32,945 bases of DNA, from positions 1-32,945 of the IMG/VR virus record IMGVR_UViG_3300021197_002028; one strand, given 5' to 3'. Source of the stretch: a virus. Both the position numbers and the translations under genes were made by a program. Below the pieces are notes generated by a model. The model searched no databases. It saw only the letters and a program-made list of their open reading frames with translations, and was not told the DNA's origin. This document shows positions 6,968 to 16,890 of the stretch, piece after piece. Numbering within the stretch: position 1 is the first letter of the stretch; every line of letters begins with the position of its first letter.

Positions 6968-8161
6968 ATGCCAAATTTTTTAAACACTTTAAATCCGACT
7001 CCTTTTGGTTTTTTTGACCTGGAGTCGGATTTTCAGTCTGAAGCTGACAGCCTTATCACGTTTGTGAAAAGAAAGCTAGGTGATGATATACTTAGCGTTG
7101 AGTTGACAAAGAAGCAGATATGGGCTTGCTTTGAAGAATCATTTCTTGAATATGGTTCACTTATAAATCAGTATCAGGCAAAATCACAAATAATGGATTT
7201 TTTGGGCACGCCAACAGGTTCATTATTATCGGGATCAGAACAAAAATATCCAAGAGAAACATTAGAGTTTTTAAGAAGACAAGCTGAACCATATTCTAGT
7301 GAAGCCGGCGTAGGTGGTTCTCAAAATGCGATGTCAGGCGCTATTCAGTTAGTTCATGGTCAGCAAGATTATGACATATATGATGACTTGATGACTGAGC
7401 CTGGCGGGACCACTACTGTGATAAGTACCCAAACCGCCGGCCGGCGAACAAAAATGAAGATTCAAGAAGTATACCACTTCTCACCATCTGCAGCATATCG
7501 ATTTTTTGATTCAACATCAGCTATCAATTATCTTAATAATGAATTTTCATTTGAGTCATTTACACCTGAAAGCATTTTTTATGTTTTACCTGTATTTGAA
7601 GACATTCTCCGCGCCGGCCAAATGGATGTATCTCAGCGTGTTCGTCGATCTAATTATAGTTATCGACTACAGGGGACTAAAATACGAATTTTTCCAGCCC
7701 CAACTACACCACCAAACACATCTAATGTTAGGTATCTATGGATAAGAGCTGTTGTAAATGCCCAGGATCCGCTAAGCCCTCCATATACTGATGACAGTAT
7801 TAATGGTGTGTCTAACTTATCGAATATTCCATTTGGTAATCTTCAATATGACAAAGTTAATAGTGTAGGCCGACAGTGGGTCCGACAGTTTGCTCTTTCA
7901 CTTAGTAAAGAGCTGCTAGGATTAATCAGGTCAAAATTTGGGAATATTCCTATACCTGGAAATCAATTAACTTTAAACGGGACAGATTTAGTGGCCCAAG
8001 GCCGCGATGATCAAGAAAAACTAAAAACGCAACTTAGCGAAATGCTAGAATCTATGACATATGACAAATTATTAGAGATTCAAGCGGCAACATCAGAAAA
8101 TATGATGAAGCAACTTAAGACAATTCCTGTGCCTAACGGCCTAGCTATAACGATGGGATAA
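6968..8161 (+). CDS. Neck/head-tail connector protein, gp13-like
   Basis: This 397-residue protein is the first of three genes between the capsid region and the tail sheath, the place of T4 neck genes 13-14-15. The N-terminal part has a pattern I recognise from T4-superfamily neck proteins: LITFVKRKLGDDILSVELT, then a helical block with IWACFEESFLEYGSLINQYQ. The middle is mixed alpha/beta with many aromatics, and the C-terminal helix (from about 345) is polar. A GGAG lies before the ATG. The stop is followed three bases later by the next start, so the two are probably coupled. Assignment is by motif memory and gene order; a head completion role is the best estimate. Confidence 0.6.
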   Translation: MPNFLNTLNPTPFGFFDLESDFQSEADSLITFVKRKLGDDILSVELTKKQIWACFEESFLEYGSLINQYQAKSQIMDFLGTPTGSLLSGSEQKYPRETLEFLRRQAEPYSSEAGVGGSQNAMSGAIQLVHGQQDYDIYDDLMTEPGGTTTVISTQTAGRRTKMKIQEVYHFSPSAAYRFFDSTSAINYLNNEFSFESFTPESIFYVLPVFEDILRAGQMDVSQRVRRSNYSYRLQGTKIRIFPAPTTPPNTSNVRYLWIRAVVNAQDPLSPPYTDDSINGVSNLSNIPFGNLQYDKVNSVGRQWVRQFALSLSKELLGLIRSKFGNIPIPGNQLTLNGTDLVAQGRDDQEKLKTQLSEMLESMTYDKLLEIQAATSENMMKQLKTIPVPNGLAITMG

Positions 8162-8164
8162 ATA

Positions 8165-8833
8165 ATGGCACGCCTTTTTATAACACCTCGAGAAATTGAC
8201 CTCATCAGCGATGTCACAAAAGAAGTTATTAAGGATGTAGTAGGGCAAAAGATTTATTATTATCCTATAAGCGATATAAAAAGCAAAATTCACGAAGTTT
8301 ATCAAGAGTCACCAGAAAAAGTTTTTGATAATCCAATTGAAATAAATTGCCTTGTTGAATATCAAGAAACTGAAGTCACAACTGGGAAATTTGGCAATGA
8401 TCAATACTATAGCATATCAGCCTTTGTGCAAAACAGGGACATGATAGATAAAGGAATACAGTTATATATTGGTGATTTTTTCAGCTACGGCACTGTTTTC
8501 TTTGAGGTAATTCAATTAATTGTGCTAGACAACATATATGGCCAGGCCGAATATACGGCAGGTGTTAAACTGGTTGGAAAAGAGGCTAGAAAGAGCCAGT
8601 TTGTTAGTAAGCTGTTTGGTCCAACTGACGAGTCATATTCAGATGCTGATGCAACGCAAAAGACATTTGTCCAGCAGCGCGGATTTGCTGAGAATGCTGA
8701 AGGTGTAACCGGAGACAAGAGGGCACTTATTGAACAAGGCAAAATGGAACTACCACCGGCCCCGGCCCCTGCTGAGGTTTCACCAAGAGGCGCTGATAAT
8801 GATGGAACCTCTGCTTTTTATGACGAATCCTAG
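8165..8833 (+). CDS. Neck protein, gp14-like
   Basis: This 222-residue protein follows the gp13-like gene after three bases and has no strong ribosome site of its own, so coupled translation is likely. The central part (IGDFFSYGTVFFEVIQL, then DNIYGQAEYTAGVKLVGKEA) matches the arrangement in T4 gp14, where a short strand pair is followed by a Tyr-x-x-Gly-Gln motif. The last 60 residues are Pro/Ala/Glu/Asp-rich and probably disordered. In T4, gp13 and gp14 complete the head and form the neck to which tail and fibres attach. Assignment is by order plus this central block. Confidence 0.55.
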   Translation: MARLFITPREIDLISDVTKEVIKDVVGQKIYYYPISDIKSKIHEVYQESPEKVFDNPIEINCLVEYQETEVTTGKFGNDQYYSISAFVQNRDMIDKGIQLYIGDFFSYGTVFFEVIQLIVLDNIYGQAEYTAGVKLVGKEARKSQFVSKLFGPTDESYSDADATQKTFVQQRGFAENAEGVTGDKRALIEQGKMELPPAPAPAEVSPRGADNDGTSAFYDES

Positions 8834-8843
8834 GAGGTGAATA

Positions 8844-10070
8844 ATGGCTCGCCAAAATATTAGAGAAGAATCTATTAATAGAATTGGAACAGGTTACGAA
8901 GGGGACAATATACCCACTGATTTCCAAATTCCAGCTTGTAGTGTTGAAGATGTAGACAAGGCTGTTTTCGAACTTTTTGACAAGCAAATGACGCATCCAT
9001 TATTTGTAGGCCAGCAAGCAAACGCTACAAAAGTTCCTGTAATATTTGCAACAGGTGAAAGATTTGCGTTAGTTAAGCGTAAAATTCCAATTCGAGACAA
9101 AAATAATGCGCTCATTTTGCCATTAATATCTGTTAGGCGAACTGGTATTGATTTAGTCCTTCCTTCCGAATATGGCTTACCAGGTGCTGTAGGGCCGCTG
9201 ACAATAAAAAGAAAATTAAGTCCACGTGATCCAAAATATCAGCAGGTTATAAATAAGCGACGATTGATAAATCAAAAAAATGTTGCATCTAGCAAAAATT
9301 TTATTAATGCTAGTTCTAAAAGAGGTTCAGACCCAAATACGGTTGCATCTAGAAGAAATTCACACCTTACGTTTACAGAGCGATATGATTTTGATCGAGG
9401 TCGCCTTTTAAGCTCGCATCTTGGAAATAATATTTTTGAGACAATTACTGTCCCATTTCCTAAATTTTATAAAGCAAATTATGAAATAACATATTGGACC
9501 CAGTATACATCGCACATGAATCAGTTGATTGAAAATACAATAAATTCAGTAGAAACGCAAGGCAAAAATTTTAAAGTACAATCAGATAAAGGGTATTGGT
9601 TCGTTGTTTATCTTGGAGAAAGCTTTAGTCCTGGCGACAACTTTGATGATTTTAGCAATGATGAAAGAATAATAAAATACAGTTTTAATGTGCACGTATA
9701 TTCATGGTTTTTGGCTAATCAGAACCCTGGGCAAGAATCACCATTTAGATATAAATTATCAGCGCCGCAAATTAATTTTGGGCTATTTAGCATAAACAGT
9801 CAGATAACTGTTCCTGGAGCACTTACATCTGATGTCGGAAGCGCTGATATAAATAAGTTTATTTTAGATGATGCTGAGGTTTTAGACAACAAAGGCGACC
9901 CAATTGACTCTAACAGTCAAATAATAGAAAGCACTGTAGAGACGCTTCGTGATCCATTTAGTAATGACACTAGGCCCAGGGAGGTAAAGATAGTAACAAG
10001 GAATCAAAGGCAAGGCGAGACTGTTGCTAGAAGTAGAATAGTGACCAAAATCGACGATTTCAGCCCGTGA
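8844..10070 (+). CDS. Tail terminator/sheath stabiliser, gp15-like
   Basis: This 408-residue protein has a near-perfect ribosome site (AGGAGGTG) before its ATG and lies just upstream of the sheath genes. The segment from about residue 205 (PFPKFYKANYEITYWTQYTS, then NQLIENTINSVE) closely parallels the T4 gp15 block with YELSIFTRYEDDMFQIVEQI. It is followed, as in gp15, by a stretch ending in a V-x-V-Y-S-W-type strand. In T4, gp15 caps the tail tube and holds the top sheath ring at the neck. This protein is longer than T4 gp15 (272 residues), with an N-terminal extension and a basic middle. Confidence 0.65.
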   Translation: MARQNIREESINRIGTGYEGDNIPTDFQIPACSVEDVDKAVFELFDKQMTHPLFVGQQANATKVPVIFATGERFALVKRKIPIRDKNNALILPLISVRRTGIDLVLPSEYGLPGAVGPLTIKRKLSPRDPKYQQVINKRRLINQKNVASSKNFINASSKRGSDPNTVASRRNSHLTFTERYDFDRGRLLSSHLGNNIFETITVPFPKFYKANYEITYWTQYTSHMNQLIENTINSVETQGKNFKVQSDKGYWFVVYLGESFSPGDNFDDFSNDERIIKYSFNVHVYSWFLANQNPGQESPFRYKLSAPQINFGLFSINSQITVPGALTSDVGSADINKFILDDAEVLDNKGDPIDSNSQIIESTVETLRDPFSNDTRPREVKIVTRNQRQGETVARSRIVTKIDDFSP

Positions 10071-10127
10071 TATGGTCTTTAGACTTCTAAACTCATAATT
10101 ATAAAAGATTGCTTAAGCATGTTAATT

Positions 10128-10132
10128 GGGAG
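10128..10132 (+). promoter_or_regulatory. Ribosome binding site of the first sheath gene
   Basis: GGGAG lies six bases before the ATG at 10139. This favours that start over an in-frame TTG at 10109 and gives the MAE- N-terminus shared with the second sheath paralogue. Confidence 0.65.
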
Positions 10133-10138
10133 ACCGAA

Positions 10139-13100
10139 ATGGCCGAGAGAACATTTAGATCGCCAGGATTTTTTGATACTGAAATAGACTTGTCCCAGAG
10201 ACAGCGCGCTCCACTAGGCACACCTGCAGGAATTGCAGGCACTGCTGAAAAAGGTCCAGCGTTTGTTCCTGTGACAGTTGGATCGCTTGCAGACTTCAGA
10301 ACGAAGTTTGGAAATTTAGATTCTAAAAAATTTGGCCCATACGCCGTAAATGAGTTTTTAAAGAATCGAAATGCTGCGACATATGTCAGAACGCTGGGTA
10401 TTGGTGCAGTTACTAGCTCTAATGATATCGAGAATGAAAGAGTAAAAGGCACGTTGCCGGGAGCAGGATTTAGACTAGAACCTTCAGCTGTTGGTGCTGG
10501 TCAATTACCTGCTAGGGGCCATAATGAAGCTGTTCAATTTATAGTTGCCGATCACTTTTTATCTGCCTCTGAGACAATTGGCATGCCAATGTTTTCAGAT
10601 AATGATAGCTTCGACAATGCCGCATCGAACATAGGTGTAAGATTAGTAAGAGCTATGGTAATGCCGGCTGCTGGAACAAGAATCATGGTGGCATCACACA
10701 ATGAAGCGCTTGGGTATTCGACTACAATGAATGACCTTGCAACTGTTGGTGCCATATCAGATGGTCAGCTTGCATCATGTTTTAAATTAATTGTATCATC
10801 ATCTGCGGGTTCATCTTTTGCTAATGATGATGGTTTTGCTGGAATTAAAATATACACAGCCTCTTTAGATCCTAGTAACGACTTTTTTATTGAAAAAGTA
10901 TTAAATACAGATCCTGAAGAATTTTCTAACACAAAGCACTTTTTATATGCATCATTTAATGTTGATTCCGAACTTGCCGCTGTAACGACATCAGGTAGTG
11001 CGGTTGCAGTTTTGTCAGGCTCGACAGCGACGAATGACCACTCATTAGCATTTACATCCGCCTACGGAAAATTTGATGCCCCTTATAGCGCACCAATTAC
11101 ATCGCCAATAATATCACAGCCATATGGCTCAAAAGAATATGAACTATTTAGTGTTGAGGCGATCTCTGACGGCGCTTTTGCTAATACAGATATAAAAATA
11201 TCAATTAGTAATCTTCGAGCGTCGACTGACCCTACAAACGAGTTTGGAGTTTTCACACTACAGGTTAGAAAGTTTACCGACACAGATTTGAATCCTGCTG
11301 TTTTAGAAGAATATCCTAACTTGTCTCTTGACCCAACCGCCGTTAACTATGTTGCCAAGGTAATTGGAACAAAGAGGATGTACTTTAATTTCCTTGCTGC
11401 GCAAGATGATGAAAGAAGATTAGTCGCAACTGGAAAATATCCAAACGTATCGGTATTAATAAGAATAGTAGAAAGTGACGATTTGCAGTCTGGTCGAGTA
11501 CCTAAAGATGCACTACCGTTTGGATTCAAGGGCTATGCACTACCTCGGACATCACCACACAATAACGACTTTGGTGTAATAAGCAGTACAACAAAACTAG
11601 TAAATGGTGATATAGGAGGCTCCTCAGGCTTGTCTGGGTCGATTTTGCCGCCAGTTCCGCTTAGGTTTAAGGTGACAAGAGGAAACCTTTATGGCGCTGC
11701 TGCTGGTGAAACACCGGCATATATCGGACAGCCTGGATCTGAAGAAATTGCTGACGCCAGATTCCATTGGGGTGTTAAATTTGAAAGAAACACGTCACCT
11801 TATAATGCTAACCCATCACAAAAACTTAATGGCTGCATTCCAGCATTTACCAAAATGCTCGGTCTTGACAAGCAGGATGTTTTAGTTTCTGGAAGCAATA
11901 TAGACACATTTAATAACAATAAGTTTTCGCTTGCAAGGGTTGCGCTTAGCGGAACAATATTTAGTCAAGTTAATACCGACACAGTCACAGAAATGATGAA
12001 GCAAGCGGCATACATTAGAAATGGTGCAGTAAACACAGCTGCCGTCGGTGCCGATTCGGCGCTTTACACTATTAATGATTCTGTTGGAAGTAATAATCGA
12101 CTTACAATGGCAAGTTTGCTAGCATCAGGAGCGTTAGGCTTTAATAGATTCTCAAACTTTAATAAATTTAGTATGTTTTTAGCTGGAGGATTTGATGGTC
12201 TTAATATCCTAGATAAAAATGCCGCTCGCATGAATGATAAGGCTTCTTCAACATCAGCAGGCGGTGGAGCATCATCAGCATTTTCATCACCAGGATTAAG
12301 TTCTAATATGGCCGGCGTAGGTAAAAACAATAGCACAATTATCGCCTACAAGACAGCTGTCGATATTTTAACTGATTCTTTTGCTTCAAACATTAATATT
12401 CTTTCAATACCAGGAATAAGAGAGCCTTTAGTAACCGATCATGCGGCTACAAAGACTCGTGACTATTCTATGGCAACATATTTAATGGATATCGAGAATT
12501 ATGACGATAACAATAATCGTCTTTTTGATGACAGAATAGCCAGGCCAAGTGTTAGAAGAACAATAGAACAGTTTGAGACACGCGCATTAGACAACAATTA
12601 CGTTGCAACATATTTCCCCGATACCATTATCGAAGACCCAGCAGGCCAGCATGTAAGAACGCCTCCGAGCGTTGCAGCTCTCGGTGCCCTTGGTTTTAAT
12701 GACAAGGTTGGATATCCTTGGTTCGCCCCTGCAGGATTTAATAGAGGAGCCCTTGAGTTTGTTAAAAACGTTGATGTTAGGCTTACGAAGGGTGACAGGG
12801 ACGACTTGTATGACGCACGCATTAATCCAATTGCAACATTCCCAAGGCAAGGGTTTGTAATATTTGGACAAAAAACATTGCAGTTCGCAAATACAGCGCT
12901 TAATCGAGTAAATGTCAGGCGCCTTATGCTTGAAATCAAGAGGATCATTGTTAATATTGCTGAAGGTCTTCTTTTTGAACCAAATACAAGTGCAACAAGG
13001 GCAACATTTATAGCTCAATCAGTTCCTCAACTCGCGCTAATTCAGGCGCAAGCGGGAATAGAAAGTTTTAATGTTGTAATGGATAATACAAATAACTCTG

Positions 13101-13216
13101 CCGCTGATGTTGAGCAGAATAGGCTGAACGGTAGGATCATTGTGGTGCCAACAAGAGCAATTGAATTTATAGCAATTGATTTTATAGTCACAAATTCTGG
13201 CGTAAGCTTTGAGTAG
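10139..13216 (+). CDS. gp18: Tail sheath protein, gp18-like (copy 1)
   Basis: This 1025-residue sheath protein forms the contractile outer tube. The N-terminus (RSPGFFDTEIDLS, then GTPAGIAGTAEKGPAFVPVT) and the C-terminus (PSVAALGALGFNDK, YPWFAPAGFNRGALE, INPIATFPRQGFVIFGQKTL, NRVNVRRLMLEIKRII) are the classical gp18 core. The last strand (IEFIAIDFIVTNSG) would join a neighbouring subunit's sheet. T4 gp18 has 659 residues; the extra length lies between the termini, where the family carries outward-facing decoration domains. A paralogue of almost equal length follows directly. ATG 10139 is preferred because of its ribosome site. Confidence 0.93.
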   Translation: MAERTFRSPGFFDTEIDLSQRQRAPLGTPAGIAGTAEKGPAFVPVTVGSLADFRTKFGNLDSKKFGPYAVNEFLKNRNAATYVRTLGIGAVTSSNDIENERVKGTLPGAGFRLEPSAVGAGQLPARGHNEAVQFIVADHFLSASETIGMPMFSDNDSFDNAASNIGVRLVRAMVMPAAGTRIMVASHNEALGYSTTMNDLATVGAISDGQLASCFKLIVSSSAGSSFANDDGFAGIKIYTASLDPSNDFFIEKVLNTDPEEFSNTKHFLYASFNVDSELAAVTTSGSAVAVLSGSTATNDHSLAFTSAYGKFDAPYSAPITSPIISQPYGSKEYELFSVEAISDGAFANTDIKISISNLRASTDPTNEFGVFTLQVRKFTDTDLNPAVLEEYPNLSLDPTAVNYVAKVIGTKRMYFNFLAAQDDERRLVATGKYPNVSVLIRIVESDDLQSGRVPKDALPFGFKGYALPRTSPHNNDFGVISSTTKLVNGDIGGSSGLSGSILPPVPLRFKVTRGNLYGAAAGETPAYIGQPGSEEIADARFHWGVKFERNTSPYNANPSQKLNGCIPAFTKMLGLDKQDVLVSGSNIDTFNNNKFSLARVALSGTIFSQVNTDTVTEMMKQAAYIRNGAVNTAAVGADSALYTINDSVGSNNRLTMASLLASGALGFNRFSNFNKFSMFLAGGFDGLNILDKNAARMNDKASSTSAGGGASSAFSSPGLSSNMAGVGKNNSTIIAYKTAVDILTDSFASNINILSIPGIREPLVTDHAATKTRDYSMATYLMDIENYDDNNNRLFDDRIARPSVRRTIEQFETRALDNNYVATYFPDTIIEDPAGQHVRTPPSVAALGALGFNDKVGYPWFAPAGFNRGALEFVKNVDVRLTKGDRDDLYDARINPIATFPRQGFVIFGQKTLQFANTALNRVNVRRLMLEIKRIIVNIAEGLLFEPNTSATRATFIAQSVPQLALIQAQAGIESFNVVMDNTNNSAADVEQNRLNGRIIVVPTRAIEFIAIDFIVTNSGVSFE

Positions 13217-13217
13217 A

Positions 13218-13231
13218 CGAATATTTATTCG
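13218..13231 (+). promoter_or_regulatory. Hairpin with ATATTTAT element between the sheath genes
   Basis: CGAAT (13218-13222) and ATTCG (13227-13231) form a perfect 5-bp stem with an ATTT loop; the element is at 13221-13228. It begins two bases after the stop of sheath copy 1 and precedes the AGGAG of copy 2. A promoter or mRNA processing site here would let the two sheath genes be expressed at different levels. Confidence 0.4.
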
Positions 13232-13255
13232 ATGAAATTTTAGGAGTTTAGCAAC

Positions 13256-16200
13256 ATGGCCGAAACAATACTGACAAGTCCAGGCGTTACAACGCGTGAA
13301 ATTGACCTTAGCGGACCAGCAAATGCACCTGCATTTGGTGTGCCTGCTGGCGTTATTGGAACAGCGAACCGTGGCCCTGCATTCGTCCCAGTTACATTTG
13401 GAAGTCGTCAAGACTTTTTTGCAAAGTTTGGTGAAACAGACGGTGAAAAATTTGGACCACTTGCAGTATCTGAATGGATGAGGAACGCAACCGCAGGCGC
13501 TTACCTTAGGGTTCTAGGCGCCGGTAACGGATTACAAAGATCAACAACGACAGGCAAAGTAACAAATGCAGGCTTTACTGTCGGTGGTCGCCAAGTTCAA
13601 TCTGATGGACTAGTTGATAATAATGCATATGCTGTTGAAGGTGGTATACCTGGTAATGTTCATTTCTTAGCAACCGCGATGTCAGAATCGGCTGGGTCTG
13701 TTATGTTAAGTGAAGCAGGCCTTCAGGAAGGCGCATCATCAACAGTTATACTTCGAGGTGTTTTAATGGCTGCCTCGGGAGTCGTGCTTAGACTATCAGG
13801 CACTAATACATTAAATAACACACCTACAGATGCATCAACAGCGGCAACAGCAGCTGGCCCACGAGGAGGCCTAACAGGATCTCTTGATGTTGCCTCAGGC
13901 TCGTCTACATTTGTAATGTTATTAAACGGCCATGTGTCAACCGCTGCGTATCCAAATGTTATAACAGCATCGTTCAGCCCATCTTCACCGTCATATTTCG
14001 CTAAGCTTTTAAATAAAGATGCTACGAAGGCAGAGCAGGCCGGCCACCTTTTATATTCGCATTATGACATAGAGGAAGCTATCTGCGCAGCAACTGGATC
14101 TGGGCTAATTTTGAATACTTCGTATTTAGACACATTAGGCAGACGACTAGAGGACATCGTATTTTTAACAACAGGCTCTGCTGATTTAGGCACTGGTGCT
14201 GCTGGCAAGCCTGAATACAAAGGATTTGAAAATAGATTTGCAACTTCAAAGTCTCCATGGGTAATAAGCCAAGCAGGCGTAAGCTTGTTTAAGATTCATG
14301 CTCTTGATGATGGACAAATTAAAGCCATCGCTAGCGCAAAGTCACCTATGATACCTGGGTCTAATGACAGATATAAGATTTCTATAAGAAATATTAAAAA
14401 GTCTTCATCTGATGTTGACCTATTTGGAACATTTGATATTGTTGTAAGAGATTTTTATGACACGGACGAAGAGCCAATCGAGCTAGAAACATTCTCAGGT
14501 CTTTCACTCGATCCAACTTCACCAAATTATCTAACAGCAAGAATAGGTGACATAAACACTTTCTTCGATTTTGACAAAGTTGCTGATGAGCAAAGATTGG
14601 TAGTCGATGGCAGTTTCCCAAATGTTTCAAGCTATATTCGACTAGAGCTATCACCGGAATTAGCAGCAGGTGACACGTCTGACGATTCACTACCTGTTGG
14701 TTTTAGAGGAGTTGATCACCTACTCCTTTCAGGAACATCATTCCTGTCACAATATACAGGATCTGCAGCGACATACAACGGCGTCCCAGCGGATCTTAGC
14801 GGTTCACCTATGGGCCTAATGAATGAACCACCTGTTCCATTTAGACAGCACTTAATTGCGAATCAAAGTGGTACAATTAATTCTAGGGTTGATTCAAACT
14901 TTTACTGGGGCATTCAATTTGAAAAGAAACTAAAGGCAACCGGGCCGAATACAAGCAAATTGCCTGATCCAACTTTAGCAAGCATGACATCATTCATGCC
15001 AAACTTTAGACTTGACGCAACAAATGCCTCGACCGGTTCAAATCCAGGGCAAGCTAGGCTAAACGGCGGAATTCTAGACTCTGATCTTTTCAATAACAAT
15101 AAATTCACATTATTAAACTTGAAAATTGTGACAGGTTCCGACGGCAAAGTTGATACGTCTACAGCGATTGATTGGACATATGTAAGACAAGGTAACATCA
15201 CGCCAAGCAGCGCTGCTAAGACCCGCGCATTAAGCGTTGATACTGACTTTGGTGTCTCATCAATGAGAAGATTCCTTAAGTTTAGTTTTATGGTTCAAGG
15301 CGGATTTGACGGCTTAAATATGTTCAATGAGAACAAAGTCAAGATGGATAACACAGCCGTTCGCCGAGAAATGGACGATGTATCAGGTGAAAGCCAGAAA
15401 TCATCATCAACAGTTGCAGCATACCTTAAGGGCCTTGATATTATGGGTCGCACAAGCGATGTAAGCCTTCAGCTTCTAGCGATACCGGGTATTAGGCATT
15501 CGGCTGTTACTGATGAGGCAATTAACACTGTCGAGAATCGATTTGATGCCATGTATATAATGGATATTGAAGAGAGAGACAATATAAACACGGTGGTAAC
15601 TTCCTCAGCGCAGGTACCTAATGTTCAAAATACAGCGACGGCATTTGGCAACCGCGGCCTGGATAGCTCCTTCGCCGCTGCATACTTCCCGAATGTTACA
15701 ATGTTAGACCCTACAACTAGTGGATTAGTTGAGGTTCCTCCATCAGTCGCAGTTCTTGGAGCCTTCTCTCTTAATGATAAGTTAGCACATCCATGGTTCG
15801 CACCGGCCGGCTTCACTCGAGGCGCTCTAGAGTCGACACAGGACGTCTCAGTGCGAATAAACCAAGATAACCAAGATAGACTATACGAGGCGGACATAAA
15901 TCCGATTAGGACGTTCCCGGGGCGTGATGGCGTTAATGTTTTCGGACAGAAGACACTCCAGCAGGCTCAATCAGCACTTGACAGAATTAATGTTAGGCGC
16001 CTATTAATCGACGTCAGGCGACAGGTTCGTAATATTGCCAATAGGTTCTTGTTCGAACCAAATCGCGAGACTACACTTAATGCATTCTCAGCCGCAGTTC
16101 AGCCGCTGATGCAAAGAATTCAGCAGCAGCAGGGCGTTGATAGGTACAAGGTGTTAATTGACACATCTACTACAACGCAGGCTGATGTTGAGAATAATAC

Positions 16201-16291
16201 AATCAGGGGCAAAATATTCTTGCAGCCAACACGCTCGATAGAATTTGTCTCGCTTGACTTCGTTGTCACAAATGCTGGCGCCGAGGAGTAA
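13256..16291 (+). CDS. gp18: Tail sheath protein, gp18-like (copy 2)
   Basis: This 1011-residue protein is a full-length paralogue of the preceding sheath protein. The same landmarks occur in the same order: TSPGVTTREIDLS, VPAGVIGTANRGPAFVPVT, HPWFAPAGFTRGALE, INPIRTFPGRDGVNVFGQKT, DRINVRRLLIDVRRQVRNIA and IEFVSLDFVVTNAG. The middle differs much more than the ends. Both copies look intact, with no frameshift or internal stop. AGGAG at 13242-13246 precedes the ATG. The tail tube gene follows, as gene 19 follows 18 in T4. A mixed sheath, a specialised ring, or alternative use of the copies is possible. Confidence 0.93.
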   Translation: MAETILTSPGVTTREIDLSGPANAPAFGVPAGVIGTANRGPAFVPVTFGSRQDFFAKFGETDGEKFGPLAVSEWMRNATAGAYLRVLGAGNGLQRSTTTGKVTNAGFTVGGRQVQSDGLVDNNAYAVEGGIPGNVHFLATAMSESAGSVMLSEAGLQEGASSTVILRGVLMAASGVVLRLSGTNTLNNTPTDASTAATAAGPRGGLTGSLDVASGSSTFVMLLNGHVSTAAYPNVITASFSPSSPSYFAKLLNKDATKAEQAGHLLYSHYDIEEAICAATGSGLILNTSYLDTLGRRLEDIVFLTTGSADLGTGAAGKPEYKGFENRFATSKSPWVISQAGVSLFKIHALDDGQIKAIASAKSPMIPGSNDRYKISIRNIKKSSSDVDLFGTFDIVVRDFYDTDEEPIELETFSGLSLDPTSPNYLTARIGDINTFFDFDKVADEQRLVVDGSFPNVSSYIRLELSPELAAGDTSDDSLPVGFRGVDHLLLSGTSFLSQYTGSAATYNGVPADLSGSPMGLMNEPPVPFRQHLIANQSGTINSRVDSNFYWGIQFEKKLKATGPNTSKLPDPTLASMTSFMPNFRLDATNASTGSNPGQARLNGGILDSDLFNNNKFTLLNLKIVTGSDGKVDTSTAIDWTYVRQGNITPSSAAKTRALSVDTDFGVSSMRRFLKFSFMVQGGFDGLNMFNENKVKMDNTAVRREMDDVSGESQKSSSTVAAYLKGLDIMGRTSDVSLQLLAIPGIRHSAVTDEAINTVENRFDAMYIMDIEERDNINTVVTSSAQVPNVQNTATAFGNRGLDSSFAAAYFPNVTMLDPTTSGLVEVPPSVAVLGAFSLNDKLAHPWFAPAGFTRGALESTQDVSVRINQDNQDRLYEADINPIRTFPGRDGVNVFGQKTLQQAQSALDRINVRRLLIDVRRQVRNIANRFLFEPNRETTLNAFSAAVQPLMQRIQQQQGVDRYKVLIDTSTTTQADVENNTIRGKIFLQPTRSIEFVSLDFVVTNAGAEE

Positions 16292-16347
16292 ATCAGGATG
16301 TATTTTTTAACAACGCGCATATATATCCTTAGCGGAGGAAATTAAAA

Positions 16348-16836
16348 ATGGCCGAGACACTTTCTGTTACAGAGATGCTTCCTAATAAGTTTGAACCTAA
16401 AAGGAAGTTTAGATGGGTATTCCAAATTGAAGGCGTTGACGCGTTTTTAATTAAAACTGCTGCACGGCCAACGGTTACTACGGAAGAAGTAACGTTGCCG
16501 TTTATTAACCATACACGCTACCTGGCTGGTCGCACAACATTCGGCACAGTCTCGGTATCACTTTATGATCCAATAGCACCTTCAGGTGCACAACAGGTAA
16601 TGGAGTGGCTTAGGCTTCACTTCGAATCAGTATCAGGTCGTTCTGGCTATGCTGATTTCTACAAGCGTGATTGTCAGATTAAGCTTCTCGATCCGGTTGG
16701 CACTGTTGTAGAGCTTTGGGATATGAAGGGAACATTTATTACTGAGGCAAACTTTAACGAGCTTGATTATAGTGCAAGCGATGCCACAGAAATAGCATTA
16801 ACACTTCGCTTTGATAATTGCGTACTTCAGTTCTAA
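16348..16836 (+). CDS. gp19: Tail tube protein, gp19-like
   Basis: This 162-residue protein is the size of T4 gp19 (163 residues) and sits directly after the sheath genes. The start (NKFEPKRKFRWVFQIEGVDA, then FLIKTAARP) and the block TLRFDNCVLQF at the end fit the phage tail tube fold, which stacks as hexameric rings inside the sheath. The ribosome site GGAGG is strong. A small hairpin follows the stop and a terminator follows about 55 bases later, so this is probably the last gene of its unit. Only one tube gene is seen although there are two sheath genes. Confidence 0.9.
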   Translation: MAETLSVTEMLPNKFEPKRKFRWVFQIEGVDAFLIKTAARPTVTTEEVTLPFINHTRYLAGRTTFGTVSVSLYDPIAPSGAQQVMEWLRLHFESVSGRSGYADFYKRDCQIKLLDPVGTVVELWDMKGTFITEANFNELDYSASDATEIALTLRFDNCVLQF

Positions 16837-16857
16837 TACAAGCATAATGCTTTTGTA
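16837..16857 (+). other. Imperfect hairpin just after the tube gene
   Basis: TACAAGC (16837-16843) can pair with GCT and TGTA of 16849-16857 with a two-base bulge. It has no clean T-tract and may protect the 3' end of the mRNA. Confidence 0.25.
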
Positions 16858-16890
16858 GTTCGTTTTAACCAGTCTTGGTTATCATAATTT

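Noticed and set aside
10109-10138. Upstream TTG start for the first sheath gene, and similar TTG starts at 2140 and 29968
   Set aside because: Each lies too close to or upstream of a good ribosome site that serves a following ATG. The shared MAE start of both sheath proteins supports the ATG.
12587-13018. Reverse-strand frames in the sheath genes, two of them overlapping each other
   Set aside because: They lie fully inside conserved sheath coding sequence, have no start signals and do not resemble proteins.
15855-15875. Tandem AACCAAGAT repeat in the second sheath gene
   Set aside because: Two nine-base copies coding Asn-Gln-Asp twice; a minor slip duplication without apparent function.
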